From Roridomyces roridus (lineage: Eukaryota > Basidiomycota > Agaricomycetes > Agaricales > Mycenaceae), in contig JARKIF010000059.1 in assembly GCA_029378245.1 (NCBI GenBank), positions 1 to 64,000 of the forward strand: 64,000 nt of DNA, read 5' to 3'. The translations under genes and the position numbers were made by a program. Below are positions 23,104 to 35,109 of this stretch, piece by piece (position 1 is the stretch's first letter; each line of letters opens with the position of its first letter). Below the pieces are notes generated by a model. That model did not search any database and was not told the origin of the DNA. It saw only the letters and a list, made by a program, of their open reading frames with translations.

Positions 23104-24396
23104 ATGTTGTCCGTCGCTGCCTCCACTCTCCCGGCCTACACCCCCTCGAGCCAAGTTCCATCCTACTCTCCCGAACCCAGCTCAGACGAACTCCTCGTCG
23201 AACACAATCCGCGCATAAAAGCGCGTGTCCTTGGTGGCACGCGCATCACAAAATCTGGTCTCGACACCGTCGTGCTCACGAACCAGGATCCGAACGCGGA
23301 GGTCCCCAGCTACGGTCGTAGCGGCCTCATCACTGGCTTTGTAGACCTTCAGGAGCGCGAAAAGGTCTCGGAAGTCGTGCTCAAGGTATATCACAGCGTA
23401 TTCTTTGGGTGTATGGCCAAGCTGACAGCGCGCTAGCTCAAGGGCAAGATGGTGGCCATCATTGAGCGTGGTTCCGTGTCCAACAAGGTCCTGGACGAGT
23501 CTTACGTCCTCTGGCCATTGTCGTCTCAAAACGCGGCCGCCGAACCCTGTGCCGGTTCCGTCCCCTTCTCCGTCGTCCTCCCCGCGAAATTCCAACGAGA
23601 TGATCACGCCAAGTTCCCCCTTCCCGCGTCCTACAACGCTTCCTTCATCACCATGGGGGGCAGCTCTATCAAAATCGCGTACACTCTCTCTGTGGTGGTC
23701 ACGCGCAACCGTGGGCGCAAGTTCGCCGCCCTCCTCTCTTCCAAAAACACGACGAACGTCCCATTCTTGCACACTCCTCTTACGCGCCCTGCGCGCCCCA
23801 TCCCGTCGTCCAGCAGCTCCTTTCTCGCGGATCTCAAGGTCATGCCGGACGAGTGGCGTCAATCGAGCACCGTCGCTCACGCGCGGCCACAAAAGGCTAC
23901 TTCACCGTCGGGGCTCGCATCCGAGTCTGTCGACCTCGACCTCTTCACACCCACAGCGGGGGTTTTTGCGCTCAAAGACGCTATCCCCATCCACGTCCAG
24001 CTGGCGGGTTCCCTTCCTTCCCTCCGCGAGTTCATCGATTCGACTGGCGGGACGGCGCAGGTGGAGGTGACCCTCGTTCGTCAGCTGCTTATCCAGATCC
24101 AGGGCTGCCTCGAGCCGACGAGGCAGACACTCGGTCGTGTCGTCCTTGATCCGACTCCGCCCTCCTTCTCCTCCTCCTCTCCCTCATCGAAAAGCGGCGC
24201 GGCCCTGGACTGGACGGGCAGCCTGCGCTGCATGCCCGGTGTCACTGTCGGATCGTTCGACGCCGGCGTCGTCAAGGCACAGGACTTTATCGTCGTCGAT
24301 GTCCGGCCTTCAAGTTCCACATCTCACTTCACGCCCATCCGCCACTCCCACTCTATTCGTCTCGTCACAGATTCCTGGCCGGACGAATACACTTAG
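23104..24396 (+). CDS. Arrestin-like domain protein
   Basis: Two exons, 23104-23385 and 23437-24396, give 413 residues. The N-terminus (LPAYTPSSQVPSYSPEPSSD) is the proline-rich leader common in basidiomycete arrestin-like proteins. The arrestin beta-sandwich follows: YGRSGLITGFVDLQEREKVS, VVLKLKGKMVAIIERGSVSN across the splice, PFSVVLPAKFQRDDHAKFPL, then SIKIAYTLSVVVTRNRGRKF. The second half holds DAIPIHVQLAGSLPSLREFI and the closing HSIRLVTDSW. Fungal arrestin-like proteins commonly act as adaptors between ubiquitin ligases and membrane cargo. Whether this one does is inference. The serine-rich insert near residue 350 is probably flexible. Confidence 0.85.
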
Positions 24397-24970
24397 CCTC
24401 CCTCCCCTCCATTCATCCCTTCGACGATTTTAGATCCACGGTCATTTGCATCGATCCATTATCCTTGTTATATTGCTGCTGTTGTATTCCCTGCAATGGG
24501 AAGCACAGGTGCGCGCAGGCCAGGTGTGTTTCATCCTCCTCTTTTATTTCGGAGCGGGGTTCTGACGCCTTGTGTTAGATGAATGCCCGTGTTTCGGAGT
24601 TGCGCTTTATACGGACGGCCCTCTTCCGCTCTGTAATCCGTTGTTACCGTCGTACGTACGCAATTAGAAAATGCCTATACGAGCATAGAGTGAATGAATA
24701 CACATCATATTTATCTTCCGCTTGTCCTCGTCTGCTCAAATATTGAACCAGGTCGCGGATAATCGAACAGCTTTTCGGGAGGTGAGGTGAATATGAATAT
24801 GAGTACGATGACGCACCGTCCCGAACCAACATTAACAACCTGTGGTTGGGCAGATATCGGCGTGGGGTCCATGGAGCGACGCGTTGCGTACGGGAAGTCG
24901 ATCGTCAAACCGAAGATGTCGGAATCAAAGACAAAGAGAGCGACACTGATAGTCGGATCAACTCGGCATC
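24397..24970. other. Intergenic region
   Basis: AT-rich spacer, about 570 bases. I see no gene. The promoter or a first exon of the kinase-like gene may lie here. Confidence 0.4.
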
Positions 24971-27342
24971 ATGATATCTTGCCGCTGGCGACCTTGGTCC
25001 CTGGCTGTGCTTGGGCTGTGCACACTGCACAGGCTCTCGGCGTTAATTGCCGTGCCCTGCCAACCTTCTTCAAGCTCCTCCATGGACATCTCCAGCGTTC
25101 GCAACGACTCCAAGTCGGTCCAAGATGGCTCTGACTCATATCTGTACGTGTTCTTCAGCCTTCCGGGCCAGTCACACCTGCCGACGCCCAACAGGCAGGG
25201 ATCTTCTTTTTTCAATCGAGCTCAACACTTCGAGGTCTCCGGCGGCACATTCACGCATATCACCAACATCCACCATAAATCTAGTCCCGATTTCCGCATG
25301 ATCCCCGTGGGAGATATCGACGTCCGCGACACAATCGCATACCACCGGCCGCACCAGATGCGTTTCGTGAAGCAGATTTATTCCGCTCGGATTGACAGTC
25401 GAGAGTCCCCCATGACTGTCGCATTATACATCGGGGAGGATGCAGAGGAGGTGAGATTTTTTCTCCTCAGTGGACGATGCTCAATCCGTGCCACTCAGGA
25501 ATGGCGTCGCGAGATCTCGAAGTATTCACATCTTCGGTCAGTGGAAATTTCCTTCCTATGCAGTGGCTAAAAGTAGGGAACAGGCATCCGAATCTGATGC
25601 AATTATATGCGGCAGCAACATCGGGCGGTATTTGCGCCACCATATTCCACGACGGTCTGTCATTGTAGTCCCGGTTCGCATGCGCAACGTACAACTATAA
25701 CTTCAACAGAATTGATACCACTGAATCACGTCTACCAGACGTACGGTCGGCACTCTCCCCTTTGGGCGGTTTATGTCCTGTTCTGCTCCGTATGTCCTCT
25801 CTTCCGGGTCTGGGCGATCGCCAATGTTTATCCTCCAGAATTCACTATGTCATGTAAGTAATCGAAATTTCGATGCCCAAATCCACCTGCACACTGCTAG
25901 GACGCATCGCGAACACACGAAGAAAATTTCCCAGCGGCGTCGGTTAGTCGATTCAAAGCTCGCAAAGTCTCTCCGCATCCTCAACTTCTTGAACAGCATT
26001 CGTACGGGTTTGAACACTGGTTGCGCAGCAGCAGCGGGCGACTCTGCTTAGACTTCACAATTGGATCACCCGGAACGGACGACTACTTGGTGGTTGCGAA
26101 TATGCTTCCTCACGGCGCAATCTGGGGAGCTGTCCGGTGGTTTGAGCCGCAACTGGAGTCGCTCGTTCTTTCAACTTTGCCTCTGGCAAACTGGGGGTGG
26201 GGGTGGGGGTGGGGTTGCGTGGCTGATCACAAGTTATTCACCATCCCCACACCATCCACGGTGTACCTAGGTGCAGTTGTCGATGCAAGCTGCCGAAAGG
26301 ACGGCCCATTCCGGGAGATAGCAGCGATGTCTTCAGACGGGAATTTATATCTCGACTGGGCCCTCGGACAGGAGTACACAATGCGACACACAGTAATGCA
26401 GAACCACTGGACTCGGTAAGCCGCCCCAGTTGCGCATTGGATATTCTATTTTAAACCCAAATTATCAGTGTAGCTACATGCGACGTCGGCAATATCTCGT
26501 TGCAACATCCATTGACGACACCGATTGCTGGATGAATCAAGCAAACTACATTTTTGACCGCCTGCAAATCACATCGGAACACGAAAAATATGGTAGGTGC
26601 ATCAGCCTTGTGAAAATGCCTTGCTTATGTGGTGTCAAAGTCCTCATGCATCGTGTCAAGTTCACACTGCGATTTGAGAAGACCCTCGAAGAGCCACCGG
26701 CCGGCTACCTGTTCATATGCCCCGCCTCTGACTTCCAAGTTGGTCCATTGGAGTTCCGATGGCCTCAATGTCCGGCCTATTGGAGTCTCGATGAATCCGG
26801 CGAGGAACAACTCAGTGAAGAGGAAGCGCACCTAATGGGCTTTCCGGACATGTCTTTCACAACCGACATAGATGGCTCCTCTTGGCAACAGAGCGCTTAC
26901 ACTGCGGTGGCAAAACTTCATCGAGCCAAGGGCTTTGATCCATATACACAAGACGTAGCCCGACATCTCAAGAACCCTCTTTTTCGGGTTTCGACCGAGC
27001 GTCAGCGACCTTTTGCACATAGTGCGTATTTCATGTTCCGCCTCCTTCTCCAATCCAATACTATTTAGTCGACGACAAGAGCGAGGAAGATTTTCAACCC
27101 GAAGGCGACACCGAAGCTAACGACGGGCCTGGCGCTACCTTGGTGATCGGTGCGTACTATCGCAATTCAATTCCGAGTCATCTATGTACGCTGACCGTCA
27201 CTATGAATCAGACGTGTATGACGACAGACGCCTTGATGTAGAGTTGCTTCCGATTCCCCGTGACGGTCGTCGATGGGTGGAGATCGTTCGCTTTGCACTG
27301 ATTCTCTTCAATACTCTGCTTCTTCTGTATGGCAGGCTGTAG
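24971..27342 (+). CDS. Degenerate protein-kinase-like protein with C-terminal membrane tail
   Basis: Member of a basidiomycete family that keeps the kinase N-lobe outline but lacks the usual catalytic motifs. Recognisable blocks: FFNRAQHFEVSGGTFTHITN, then DFRMIPVGDIDVRD, then PMTVALYIGEDAEE, KYSHLRHPNLMQLYAAATSG and ICATIFHDELIPLNHV across introns. These match the family pattern around the ATP-lobe and hinge. I see no HRD or DFG motif. Later exons carry FDPYTQDVARHLKNPLFRVS, and the last exon ends in a hydrophobic tail (IVRFALILFNTLLLLYGRL) that could anchor it in a membrane. The start at 24971 (MISCRWRPWSLAVLGLCTLH) resembles a signal anchor but is not certain. One exon encodes a Trp-Gly repeat from a run of G5T units (26193-26214). 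It converges on the bestrophin-like gene. Confidence 0.7.
26193..26214 (+). repeat. G-run repeat (G-quadruplex candidate) in coding sequence
   Basis: Three GGGGGT units followed by GGGG on the coding strand of the kinase-like gene, encoding alternating Trp and Gly. Four G-runs of at least four with one-base loops are the classic quadruplex pattern. Confidence 0.8.
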
Positions 27343-27856
27343 CCACAGCTCCTTCGACTGCTAATACGTTCGATATAACTCGCCGTCATGTTATACTCAC
27401 TTATCAAAGTTGTGCTCTACTCTCTCCACCCAACTCAGCACTCTAGGCAGCTCTCGCCGCAATCTAGACTGCTTCCACGGGAGCAGAATCCGAAAGGACG
27501 CCACGCACCAGTCTATCCAGGACGTTGGGATTCCACTCGTTATGATGCTTGTGAGAAGAGCCGCATTCTCAGTGGCAGGGGTGGTCTCGTTCCCTTCGTC
27601 TGGCGTGAGGAGGTTTGGCGTTTTATACCGGCTATCACAGGACCAGCGTATGGCCACAAACCAACGTTCACAATTCACTGGAGCCATAAGACGGACAAGG
27701 CGTATCCATCGTCGTGTCTGTCGTTGATTATATATATAATAGATATAGGAAGCGCCTGTGGCCGAATGAGAATGACGAGGACGAAAAGGAATTCAAACTC
27801 ACGAATATACATAAAGATATGCCTCCTGGAACCCGGCGTCCGCCGTCCACTCTTCA
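27343..27856. other. Convergent 3' spacer
   Basis: Spacer between the kinase-like gene and the bestrophin-like gene. A short TA-rich run lies near 27729-27748. No gene seen. Confidence 0.5.
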
Positions 27857-30344
27857 CTACAAATCCACCAAGTGACCCTCCGGCCCTCCCGCCCCTCCAT
27901 CTCCCTCAGTCTCCGTCTCAGTCCCACTCAAACTCTCGCCTTCCCCACCGATGCTCGCGCTCTTACCCGAAATATCCAACGTATCAGCCAAACTCGACAA
28001 ACTAGCACGATACATGTTCCCTCCATACGCATGCAACGCATCCGACGTCTCGTCCGGACCCGAGCCCAAAAAGCCCGTTAGCGTAATCCGCTCATCTGCC
28101 GAATTCGACTCGTCCGCCGGCGAGAGTGCATCCGCCACCGACACCTCACTCTCACCGGCACCACGCGCAGACAATATGGACGTCGCACCAGGGGGAAACC
28201 ACGCATTCTGACACGGCGTCTTTTTCAGCCCATCGATATCGCCTTTGATAATGTCCCGGCAGAACATGTCCAAATCTAAATCATTGTCGTCGTACCCTGT
28301 GTAATATCTCGTCCGCGTTGGAGGACAGAAGGGATAGAGGCGACGCACCGAAAGGCTGTTCAATCTCCTCGCCCGCAGCTACGAAGCCTAGGTACACGAA
28401 TGCCCCAACGCAGACCTACGAAAATCAAATCATTAGCCTCTCCTTGAAATTGACTAAGGCGGACGCACGGCCGGGACGGTATGCCAACCAAAATCACTGA
28501 CGAGCTGGAGAGGCAGGAGAAAGAGGTACATCCATACGACGCTACGCAACGTCAGCTTTTATAATATCCGCAGAATATGGGACTCACTGTCTTGAAATAA
28601 AATTCAAAATCGTCCGCACAAAACGCAAAGTGGAGGTGACGTACCGAATATGCACTGAATACACACTATCCTTGCATCAGCTTTCGAAATGTAGTGAAGA
28701 AAGAAATAACTCACAAGGGAAGCGGTGTAGTCAAAATCTGCTCCAACGCTACCGTCCGGTGAGCACCGAAGGGGAAGCCGGGAATGCGAATCACGTACTG
28801 GTCAAACTCGCTTCAAACTGCTGTATCGAAGTCATGAGGTTTCCCATTGTGCTTCCCGGCACGGTCCCTCGTTCTTCGAGCACACTCAGCCATTCTGACA
28901 GACAGCGTAAGATCTGCGGCGAACGTTGGGGTGAGAGGAGAATAATAAAGAAAGGGAAAGAAGGAGAACACGCACTTCCTCAGGTAAGTTCTCCCCTTTC
29001 TCAACCTCCTCCAGCTCCGCCACTTGGTGCGGATGTACAGGCCCACTCCACGTCCGCATCCGGTGTCGCATCCTAGAAGAAAGATCCTACAGACATTAGT
29101 CCTCCTGCGCCAGACTCGAAAAAAACGCACTCACGCCCCACCGATCCCCATCCTCCATATCTCTCTTTGTATCCTTCCACCACCCCCTTACCCAGCCTAC
29201 CAAACCAGCAAAGAAGCCAGCGAATGGAATTACATCTGGGTCCACGCGGCTCAACACCGTGTTTTGATTTTGCGGCTGACGCGCGGGGTCAGCCGCGGGG
29301 AGGAGGGCAAAGTGAGGTAGTGGGCCAGGTGTGGCGGGCGGAGGGGCAGATGCGGGTACTTTCAAGGCAGAGGGTCGTTTCGATGCGTGCGTCGTCGATT
29401 TGTTGGGGTCAACACCGGACGATGTACCCGACGTAGCAGTGGGCGGTGCGGGGACGGGCGCAGGATTCGGGGCTTCGACAGCGGAGGCGACGGTTGGACG
29501 TGGATTATTCGGGTCTGTGAACTAACAACAATGTCGATAGGACGAAGAGAGAGGTGCAGGATAACGCACGTCATGCAAAGGCCGAACGAGGTGGTATAAA
29601 TCCTCGTAGTATATCCCCACTTCGCCTCGTAGATGATGCTTCAACGCAACGGCGAACCTGAAATCACCTGGGTGTTTGGTTACAAAGGGAGGGGTAGAGT
29701 ACGCACGCTTCCAGCAAATCCAACGCCACCCGTTTTTCCGCCATGACTTTCCCCATTTCCTGCGGCGAGCGCCCAGCCAGCGGCCCCGGAGTCAAGCGCG
29801 GGGGAATGTGGTACCACACGAGGCGCCCCGTCGTGCGAGCGTTGCGTATCACGTCGGCCCAGGCAGTTCGGCCTAACCAGTAGCGATCGTAGCTGCATAG
29901 ATGAGTAAATAAAGAGGGAAAACAGATAAAGACGCACCCGCTACTGGCACGGTAAGAGATTACAAAGCCAATGACCACCCCTTAAACGCGGTGAGAGTCG
30001 TCCCAGAAGAGAAGCGCAGCACGCACCCATAACCGTGAGCATGACATTCGGTATCCTCAGCATTGTCTCCATCGACTTCCATAGATACACAATGAGCGTA
30101 GCGAACAGGGTATGCAGCCTGCGTAACGCATGTGTCAGCATCTCAGGGATGAAGGAGGGGAGGAGACCCACAGAACCGCCGGCCAGATCTTCCACACCAC
30201 GCTCCCTCTTCCAAAAGTCCATCGGAGCCGCGTGTAGGTGGGTATTTTGGGTATGAAGGGCGCGGCTGTGGGCCGCATCGCGGGGAGGAGGGAGTGGTTC
30301 CCTGTGAGGGAACGCTTCGCGTTGAGGCTGCGAGCGGGCATCAT
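27857..30344 (-). CDS. Bestrophin-like chloride channel
   Basis: A multi-exon gene of the bestrophin/UPF0187 anion-channel family, expected in a cell or organelle membrane. On the minus strand I read TRLRWTFGRGSVVWKIWPAV, then TLFATLIVYLWKSMETMLRI and PNVMLTVMG, then VVIGFVISYRASS and YDRYWLGRTAWADVIRNART. This is the GR.S..W.IW...IPN.........G.VISFR...YDR..GR..W core of the family. MAEKRVALDLLEA and FAVALKHHLRGEVGIYYEDL follow. A proline- and alanine-rich loop, then DPDVIPFAGFFAGLVGWVRG and the later membrane exons come next, and the gene ends with an acidic tail (TETETEGDGGAGGPEGHLVD). The start MMPARSLNAKRSL at 30344 is the best available. All family marks are intact. Confidence 0.82.
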
Positions 30345-30790
30345 GAGCGACGGGAGAGGTAGATGGTGGCGAGAAGCAAGAGTGATTGATGGGCGCTCTG
30401 TTGGCCGATTTGATCGGAGTTCGGAGGGCAACGTTTTATCTTTTCTCGTGTTGAATGCGTGACGTGGGCGGTCAGCGAGGAATTTCCTGCCGGGCATCTT
30501 TCCCCGTCTCGGATCTAAGAAAAGTGCCCATTTTCGGGGCAGGACCGCGATGGGCCCGATCATCGAGTAACAGCAAGACAACTGAGCATGTATTTTGGCA
30601 CAAGTAGCAAACTTATATGAGACGGGTAGCAAACTATCAGACAAGGTGATATTCGGAGGAACGCTCGCAGCGCCGCGAATGTTTTGGATATGATTGAACA
30701 TCTGATCGAATGTGGAAGAAAGGTCGGCTTTCACTTGGAATTTCGTCAGCACAACGGCAACCTGTCCACTGTTTGATGAACACACCTGGA
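30345..30790. other. Intergenic region
   Basis: Promoter side of the bestrophin-like gene and 3' side of the DUF5648 gene. No further gene seen. Confidence 0.45.
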
Positions 30791-31395
30791 TCAGCTGCAG
30801 CCCAAGGGAAGCACATAACCCGTAATCTCCACATCCAAATAGCCTTCATTGGCAATGAACTCCAGCCGCTCCGACTCCGAGGTGGTATAGAAGTTATCCG
30901 TCCCCGACGAACTGTAGAGGCGATACACCGGCACGCTTCCGCACACCTGGGTTGGGTAGATATACACAGGCGACGGGTTTCCGCTGGTCTCATACCCGTT
31001 CTGTTGGGCCGCCGTGACCTCAGAACTGTTCATAGTGTAGAAGTTATCGTGGACGACACTGTTTAACAGATGGAACAGCGGAGCGGTGCCTTCCTCCTGC
31101 GTGAGGAATACGAGGCCCAAGACATTCTCGAAGAGCCAGCCCTCAGGGTTGAAGGTGTTGAGCGCAGTGGCATCATATGTGTACCAATGGTCAATTCTGG
31201 CGCTGTTGTAGGTGCGGTAGAATGGTACGGCGTCGGCAGGCGCTCCGCAGGTCCGTGGCTGGAATGGAGATCAGTGACGATGCTGTAGTTTGAAGGATAG
31301 ATTACCTTGAGCGCCGAGGTGAGAGGGGTACTCGCCATGACATACTGGCAGTACGCGGCAATGAGGGTGCCTAATAGGATGACGGAGAACTTCAT
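30791..31395 (-). CDS. Secreted DUF5648-type protein
   Basis: Starts at 31395 with a signal peptide (MKFSVILLGTLIAAYCQYVM) and has one intron (GTAATC...CATTCCAG, about 31260-31305). The mature part is built from repeats of the DUF5648 pattern: VPFYRTYNSARIDHWYTYDA, then PLFHLLNSVVHDNFYTMNSS and VPVYRLYSSSGTDNFYTTSE. Each has the aromatic-Arg/His-x-Leu/Tyr ... D-x-[WF]-Y-T core. The end is ITGYVLPLGCS at 30791. This domain is found in secreted fungal and bacterial proteins, sometimes beside hydrolases. Its function is not established. A TATA box sits 36 bases upstream. Confidence 0.85.
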
Positions 31396-31430
31396 ACTGT
31401 TCACTGCGGAGAAGGGCGTATCCTCCTCCT

Positions 31431-31436
31431 TTTATA
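31431..31436 (-). promoter_or_regulatory. TATA box of the DUF5648 gene
   Basis: TATAAA on the minus strand (GGGTTATAAAAGG context), 36 bases upstream of the ATG at 31395. Confidence 0.6.
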
Positions 31437-32037
31437 ACCCAGCTTCGAGTCGGGGCTTGAACACGCCGGTCGCGTCGCTTTGATGCGCCGCTCATGTTGA
31501 ATTGGCTTGTGGCAGGATGAATAATACACTGGACTGGCTGCACGATGATTTTCAGGAGTATTTCTTGATTCTGTATTGTGTTTACAGCGGCGGATGTTGA
31601 ACGTTGAACCGCAGACACCAGGATCGGAGAATTCAATGGTCAAAATGTTGCACTGTTGGCGAACCGCTAGGCAAATTGAAATATTAGTGCAATTCGACGA
31701 CTGGTTGAGGACCGGCAGGCAGAATCAGGAACATTTTGCGTGCCAGCATTGTGTCGTAGACGTCTGAATCAACCGGAACGAACAAGGTGCGGAGTACTCA
31801 AGTTGGGCACCCCAGATAGCTATCCCCGTTTCAAGTGAGTCATGACCCAGCGGCGGTCACTGGCAATCACGGATTATGCGATCAGACTGGCAAGTCTGAT
31901 CCGATGTCGTGCCGCCCATGCGTCTGAGGTGGATCTCGGATTTTCTGCTTCTTGAGCAGTTATGTGAACAGACTTCGGATTTCCCAAGACCAAACTATAT
32001 CCCAATGGATACTTGTACATTGTTGTAAGTACGCTAT
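31437..32037. other. Intergenic region
   Basis: About 600 bases between two minus-strand genes. Nothing recognised. Confidence 0.4.
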
Positions 32038-32927
32038 CTAGGCCCACTGATCCGGATCAGCGTCGGCAAATTTGGTCCCGTACCCAATCTGATCATACCA
32101 AACCTGCCTGAAGGGTTGGGTACCCTTCATCTGCTTATCATCATGCCACCCATTCGCATACAACCCCACATGGAGCTGGAACTCCCGCGTGTGATCAACC
32201 GTGGTCGAAATATTGAACCTCTCCACCACCTTCACTCCATCAAACCAAAGCTTGTAAAAGCCCGTATCGTCGTGCTGCCAATTCGCCTGTATGACGACTT
32301 TGTGCCACTTTCCACCCGTGACGGTCGCCAGGTTCTTGAACTCTGTAAGCCCCTGATGGCAGACGGTGCCGGATTTAACACGCGTGGCGAGCTGGTTGCC
32401 GATGATCCACACCATGCTGGTCGGCATCCCATCATCGCAGCCGGTGTCGGTGCGCCGGGGAGAATTGCCAGTCGTCCTGGACTCGGAAGGCAAACCCGTA
32501 GAAACCTTGCTCGCCGAGGTGATAGCCGGAGAAGTGATGTACCTCGGAATGATACCTGAAATGGGTTGAGATGGTAGTCCCCAACGCCCAGACAGTAAAA
32601 CCAAGCGTACCGGTCATGGTAAATGGGATCGTACGTCTGCGTCACTCTGATGGAGGTGCCGCTATGATTGCCGTAGAAGATGTCGGATACTTGGTCAACG
32701 GTGCCTTTGTGTTCCTTGAAAATCTTGTCCCAGCCGGCGGTGGTGCCGCGATTAGCGAACTTCTGCGTGAAGGAGGCACTGGCACCCGCGGAATTCAGGG
32801 GCAGTTGGTCGATGCCGGCGGGGAAAGCCATCCCGGCCGATGCCGATTCGTCCTCGCCAATGTGCGTAGGAGATGCGGCAGCGCAAAGATAGAAGAGTGC
32901 CGCCATGAGAAGAGTTGTGTGCTTCAT
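32038..32927 (-). pseudogene. Frameshifted polysaccharide-lyase-like secreted protein
   Basis: A concanavalin-A-like lyase-type gene, closest in feel to fungal PL14/PL20-like glucuronan or heparinase lyases. It begins with a signal peptide (MKHTTLLMAALFYLCAAASP) at 32927. GWDKIFKEHKGTVDQVSDIF and TSIRVTQTYDPIYHDR follow, then an intron, then YHSEVHHFSGYHLGEQGFYG and QDDWQFSPA. The downstream part (DTGCDDGMPTSMVWIIGNQL, VTGGKWHKVVIQANWQHDDT, YGTKFADADPDQW, stop at 32038) lies in a different frame, with the change at about 32450-32460. No splice pair fits there, and the family normally has about ten more residues at this point. A small deletion with a frameshift is the simplest reading. The rest looks well preserved, so the break may be recent. 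Confidence 0.65.
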
Positions 32928-32976
32928 GGGTGGGTCGGGGAGACTCGTGGGCCTCAAGGGCAGTTTGAATTGACGG

Positions 32977-32984
32977 TTTAAATA
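32977..32984 (-). promoter_or_regulatory. TATA-like box of the lyase-like gene
   Basis: TATTTAAA on the minus strand, about 50 bases upstream of the ATG at 32927. Confidence 0.5.
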
Positions 32985-34146
32985 AGAGGCGCGAGGCACG
33001 AGTGATTCAAACGATCGGCAACCCCTGTGTTGCCTCTTGTCTCGAGCTGCCGCGCACCCTGGCAAATGATTGATAGTTTGCAAAGGTGCAATTCAACGTT
33101 GGCGGCAAGCGGACCGGGTATTCTATACGGGAACGTACTCGTCGCGCCAAGCGCTGCCGGCCAGCAATATTCCGTATGACTTCCGGTGCGGCACATTATT
33201 CAACACGGGTCTGGGCGCCAGATATCAGGCCTGCACCTGTCCAACTGTCGAGACTCGACTCAGTGATTTCAGGGGAGCGACGTAGGCAAACTTTATGCGA
33301 GGGCCGCAGTCCGTGTAGTTGATAGGCCTGTCACTCGGGAGTCGGTGCACGCAATCTTCGTCTTGGTCTTGGCTACGGTATCTTTTATATCTGCCCGATG
33401 CCAGACTACAACTTCTCCAGAGCCGCGGAGAATACTGAATGAACCTTTGTGCGCGAAGAAGCCGTCGGACCTAAAACTTCCCCGACTGGCGAGCGCCGAG
33501 TCGTCAGCCCCGCGCATCATTTCAAGGCCAGGCTCAGTGTCCCAGACGACCCAGAAGGCCGAGTCGTGAAAGAAGTGATCCTTGACAGCTGGCGTGAAGC
33601 GTGGGGATCTTTAACCCAGCATTCGCAGAGTTGTCCTGGTGGTGCGGAGAAGAAGGCAATTTGATGTGACTTGACACGTCACATCAATCAAACTGCTCTT
33701 GCTCCCGACCACATCGACGATTTCTCAAGCAGTAGGCTGGTCGGGGTTCGAGAAGCACGGTCTTTGTATCACGTTTGTGGTATGCTCCTTGTCTTTCAAG
33801 GCAGTGGCGTCTGCCTGCCCTCGAAGCTTTGTTTCGAGAATCGGGATTCGAAGCTAGGCAACTCTTTATGCCACTTGCATTCACTCATTTTGCTGTGAGG
33901 TCCGTCAATGTACGCTACAGTCCCCCGCGCGCAATAGTATCGTTCGGAACGTCTCACGAGTCACATTGACATACAGGGACCTCTTGCCACTTGGCCCTTG
34001 GGCTTCTCGCGAATGTCGTGTATGTAACTCAACGTCGGGGAATTTACAACCCCGCTCTCCGCTCTCTCGATCTCGATTAGCTCCAGGTCTCTACGAGGCT
34101 TTAAAAGCTGCTGGAAAATCTGGTGGCCTTCAAGCACTACTGCACA
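32985..34146. other. Intergenic region
   Basis: About 1.2 kb, with the promoter of the toxin-like gene at its 3' end (TTTAAAAG at about 34100). A perfect 10-base inverted repeat lies at 33661-33687. A frame at 33345 that looks like a signal peptide has only a GTG, no ATG, so I do not call it. Confidence 0.45.
33661..33687. repeat. Perfect inverted repeat (hairpin)
   Basis: TTGATGTGAC and its exact complement GTCACATCAA separated by 7 bases. It could be a binding site or a hairpin. Nothing else indicates which. Confidence 0.7.
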
Positions 34147-35109
34147 ATGAGACTCACCGCTCTCCCTTTCATCCTCTCTGCGATTTCTCTCGTGTCCGCC
34201 ACCAGTAACATGGTGTATCCATGGGGCGCACCTCGCGATCTGCTAGAAGACCTGGTCACTCGCCAGGCCCAAGCACCCTTCCCCCCGAATCTCACCGAGG
34301 CGCAGGCTGAGGCTGCCTACTGCGCCCAATGCAGCGCGACCACCACTGATATTGGAAAATCTTACATCCGGCAGGACATCGGCAATGCCACGGCCAATTC
34401 GATCGCCATCAGCGTGCGTGGGCTTGAAATTTCTTTTGCGGAGGCTGATAACATTACTTCGAGTAGGCGGAGTTCCAGGGCATCCTCAACCAGCTCACGA
34501 CGATTGACTCGGAGAACCTCAACGGCGGGAAGCAGTTTGCGCCCGCCTGGAAGGCCATAGCTCAGAGTTGGACGAATATTCTCTGGGCTTCGCGTACCAC
34601 CGCTTCCGACACGGCTGCGTACACCGAGGAATTCACTACGGTCGTCATGCCCTTCGTCGTTGGCCAGATGGACCCGATTCCCATCGACGTGACCCTGGGA
34701 GTGCTCTACGAGTACAAGGCTGTGCGTATCACCGGCTTTTCTCCAACATTGCTGATGTTGAGTTCCCAAGATGGCTGCGAATCTGAGCTGGAGCGCAGAA
34801 GCCACCTCCCAATCGTTCACCGACATTATCGACGCCATCGACGGATTCGTCGCTACGTTCTGTCGCAAATTTATTTTTCTCCGAATAAGTCCTTACAGTC
34901 ATATCAGACGCTGAACATGTCTGACATTGGCCAGACCATCGCATATCAGGTCAGTCAGGCAGAATAAGGGGTAATCAGAGTCGGGTCAGACGGTGGTCAG
35001 ACGGCTATAAGGGCCAATCATGCAATATTCATACAATTGGGATCGGGTCCCTACTCTGATATATTCATTCAATAGCATACATGTTTCATTCGTCCAGTAT
35101 CGGGAGGGC

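Noticed and set aside
23182..23892. Minus-strand open frame of 236 residues
   Set aside because: It is the antisense of the arrestin-like exons. The composition (Arg/Glu/Asp-rich) follows from the complementary codons.
33345..33569. Frame that looks like a signal peptide followed by a short mature protein
   Set aside because: It opens with GTG and no in-frame ATG is present. GTG is not a normal nuclear start.
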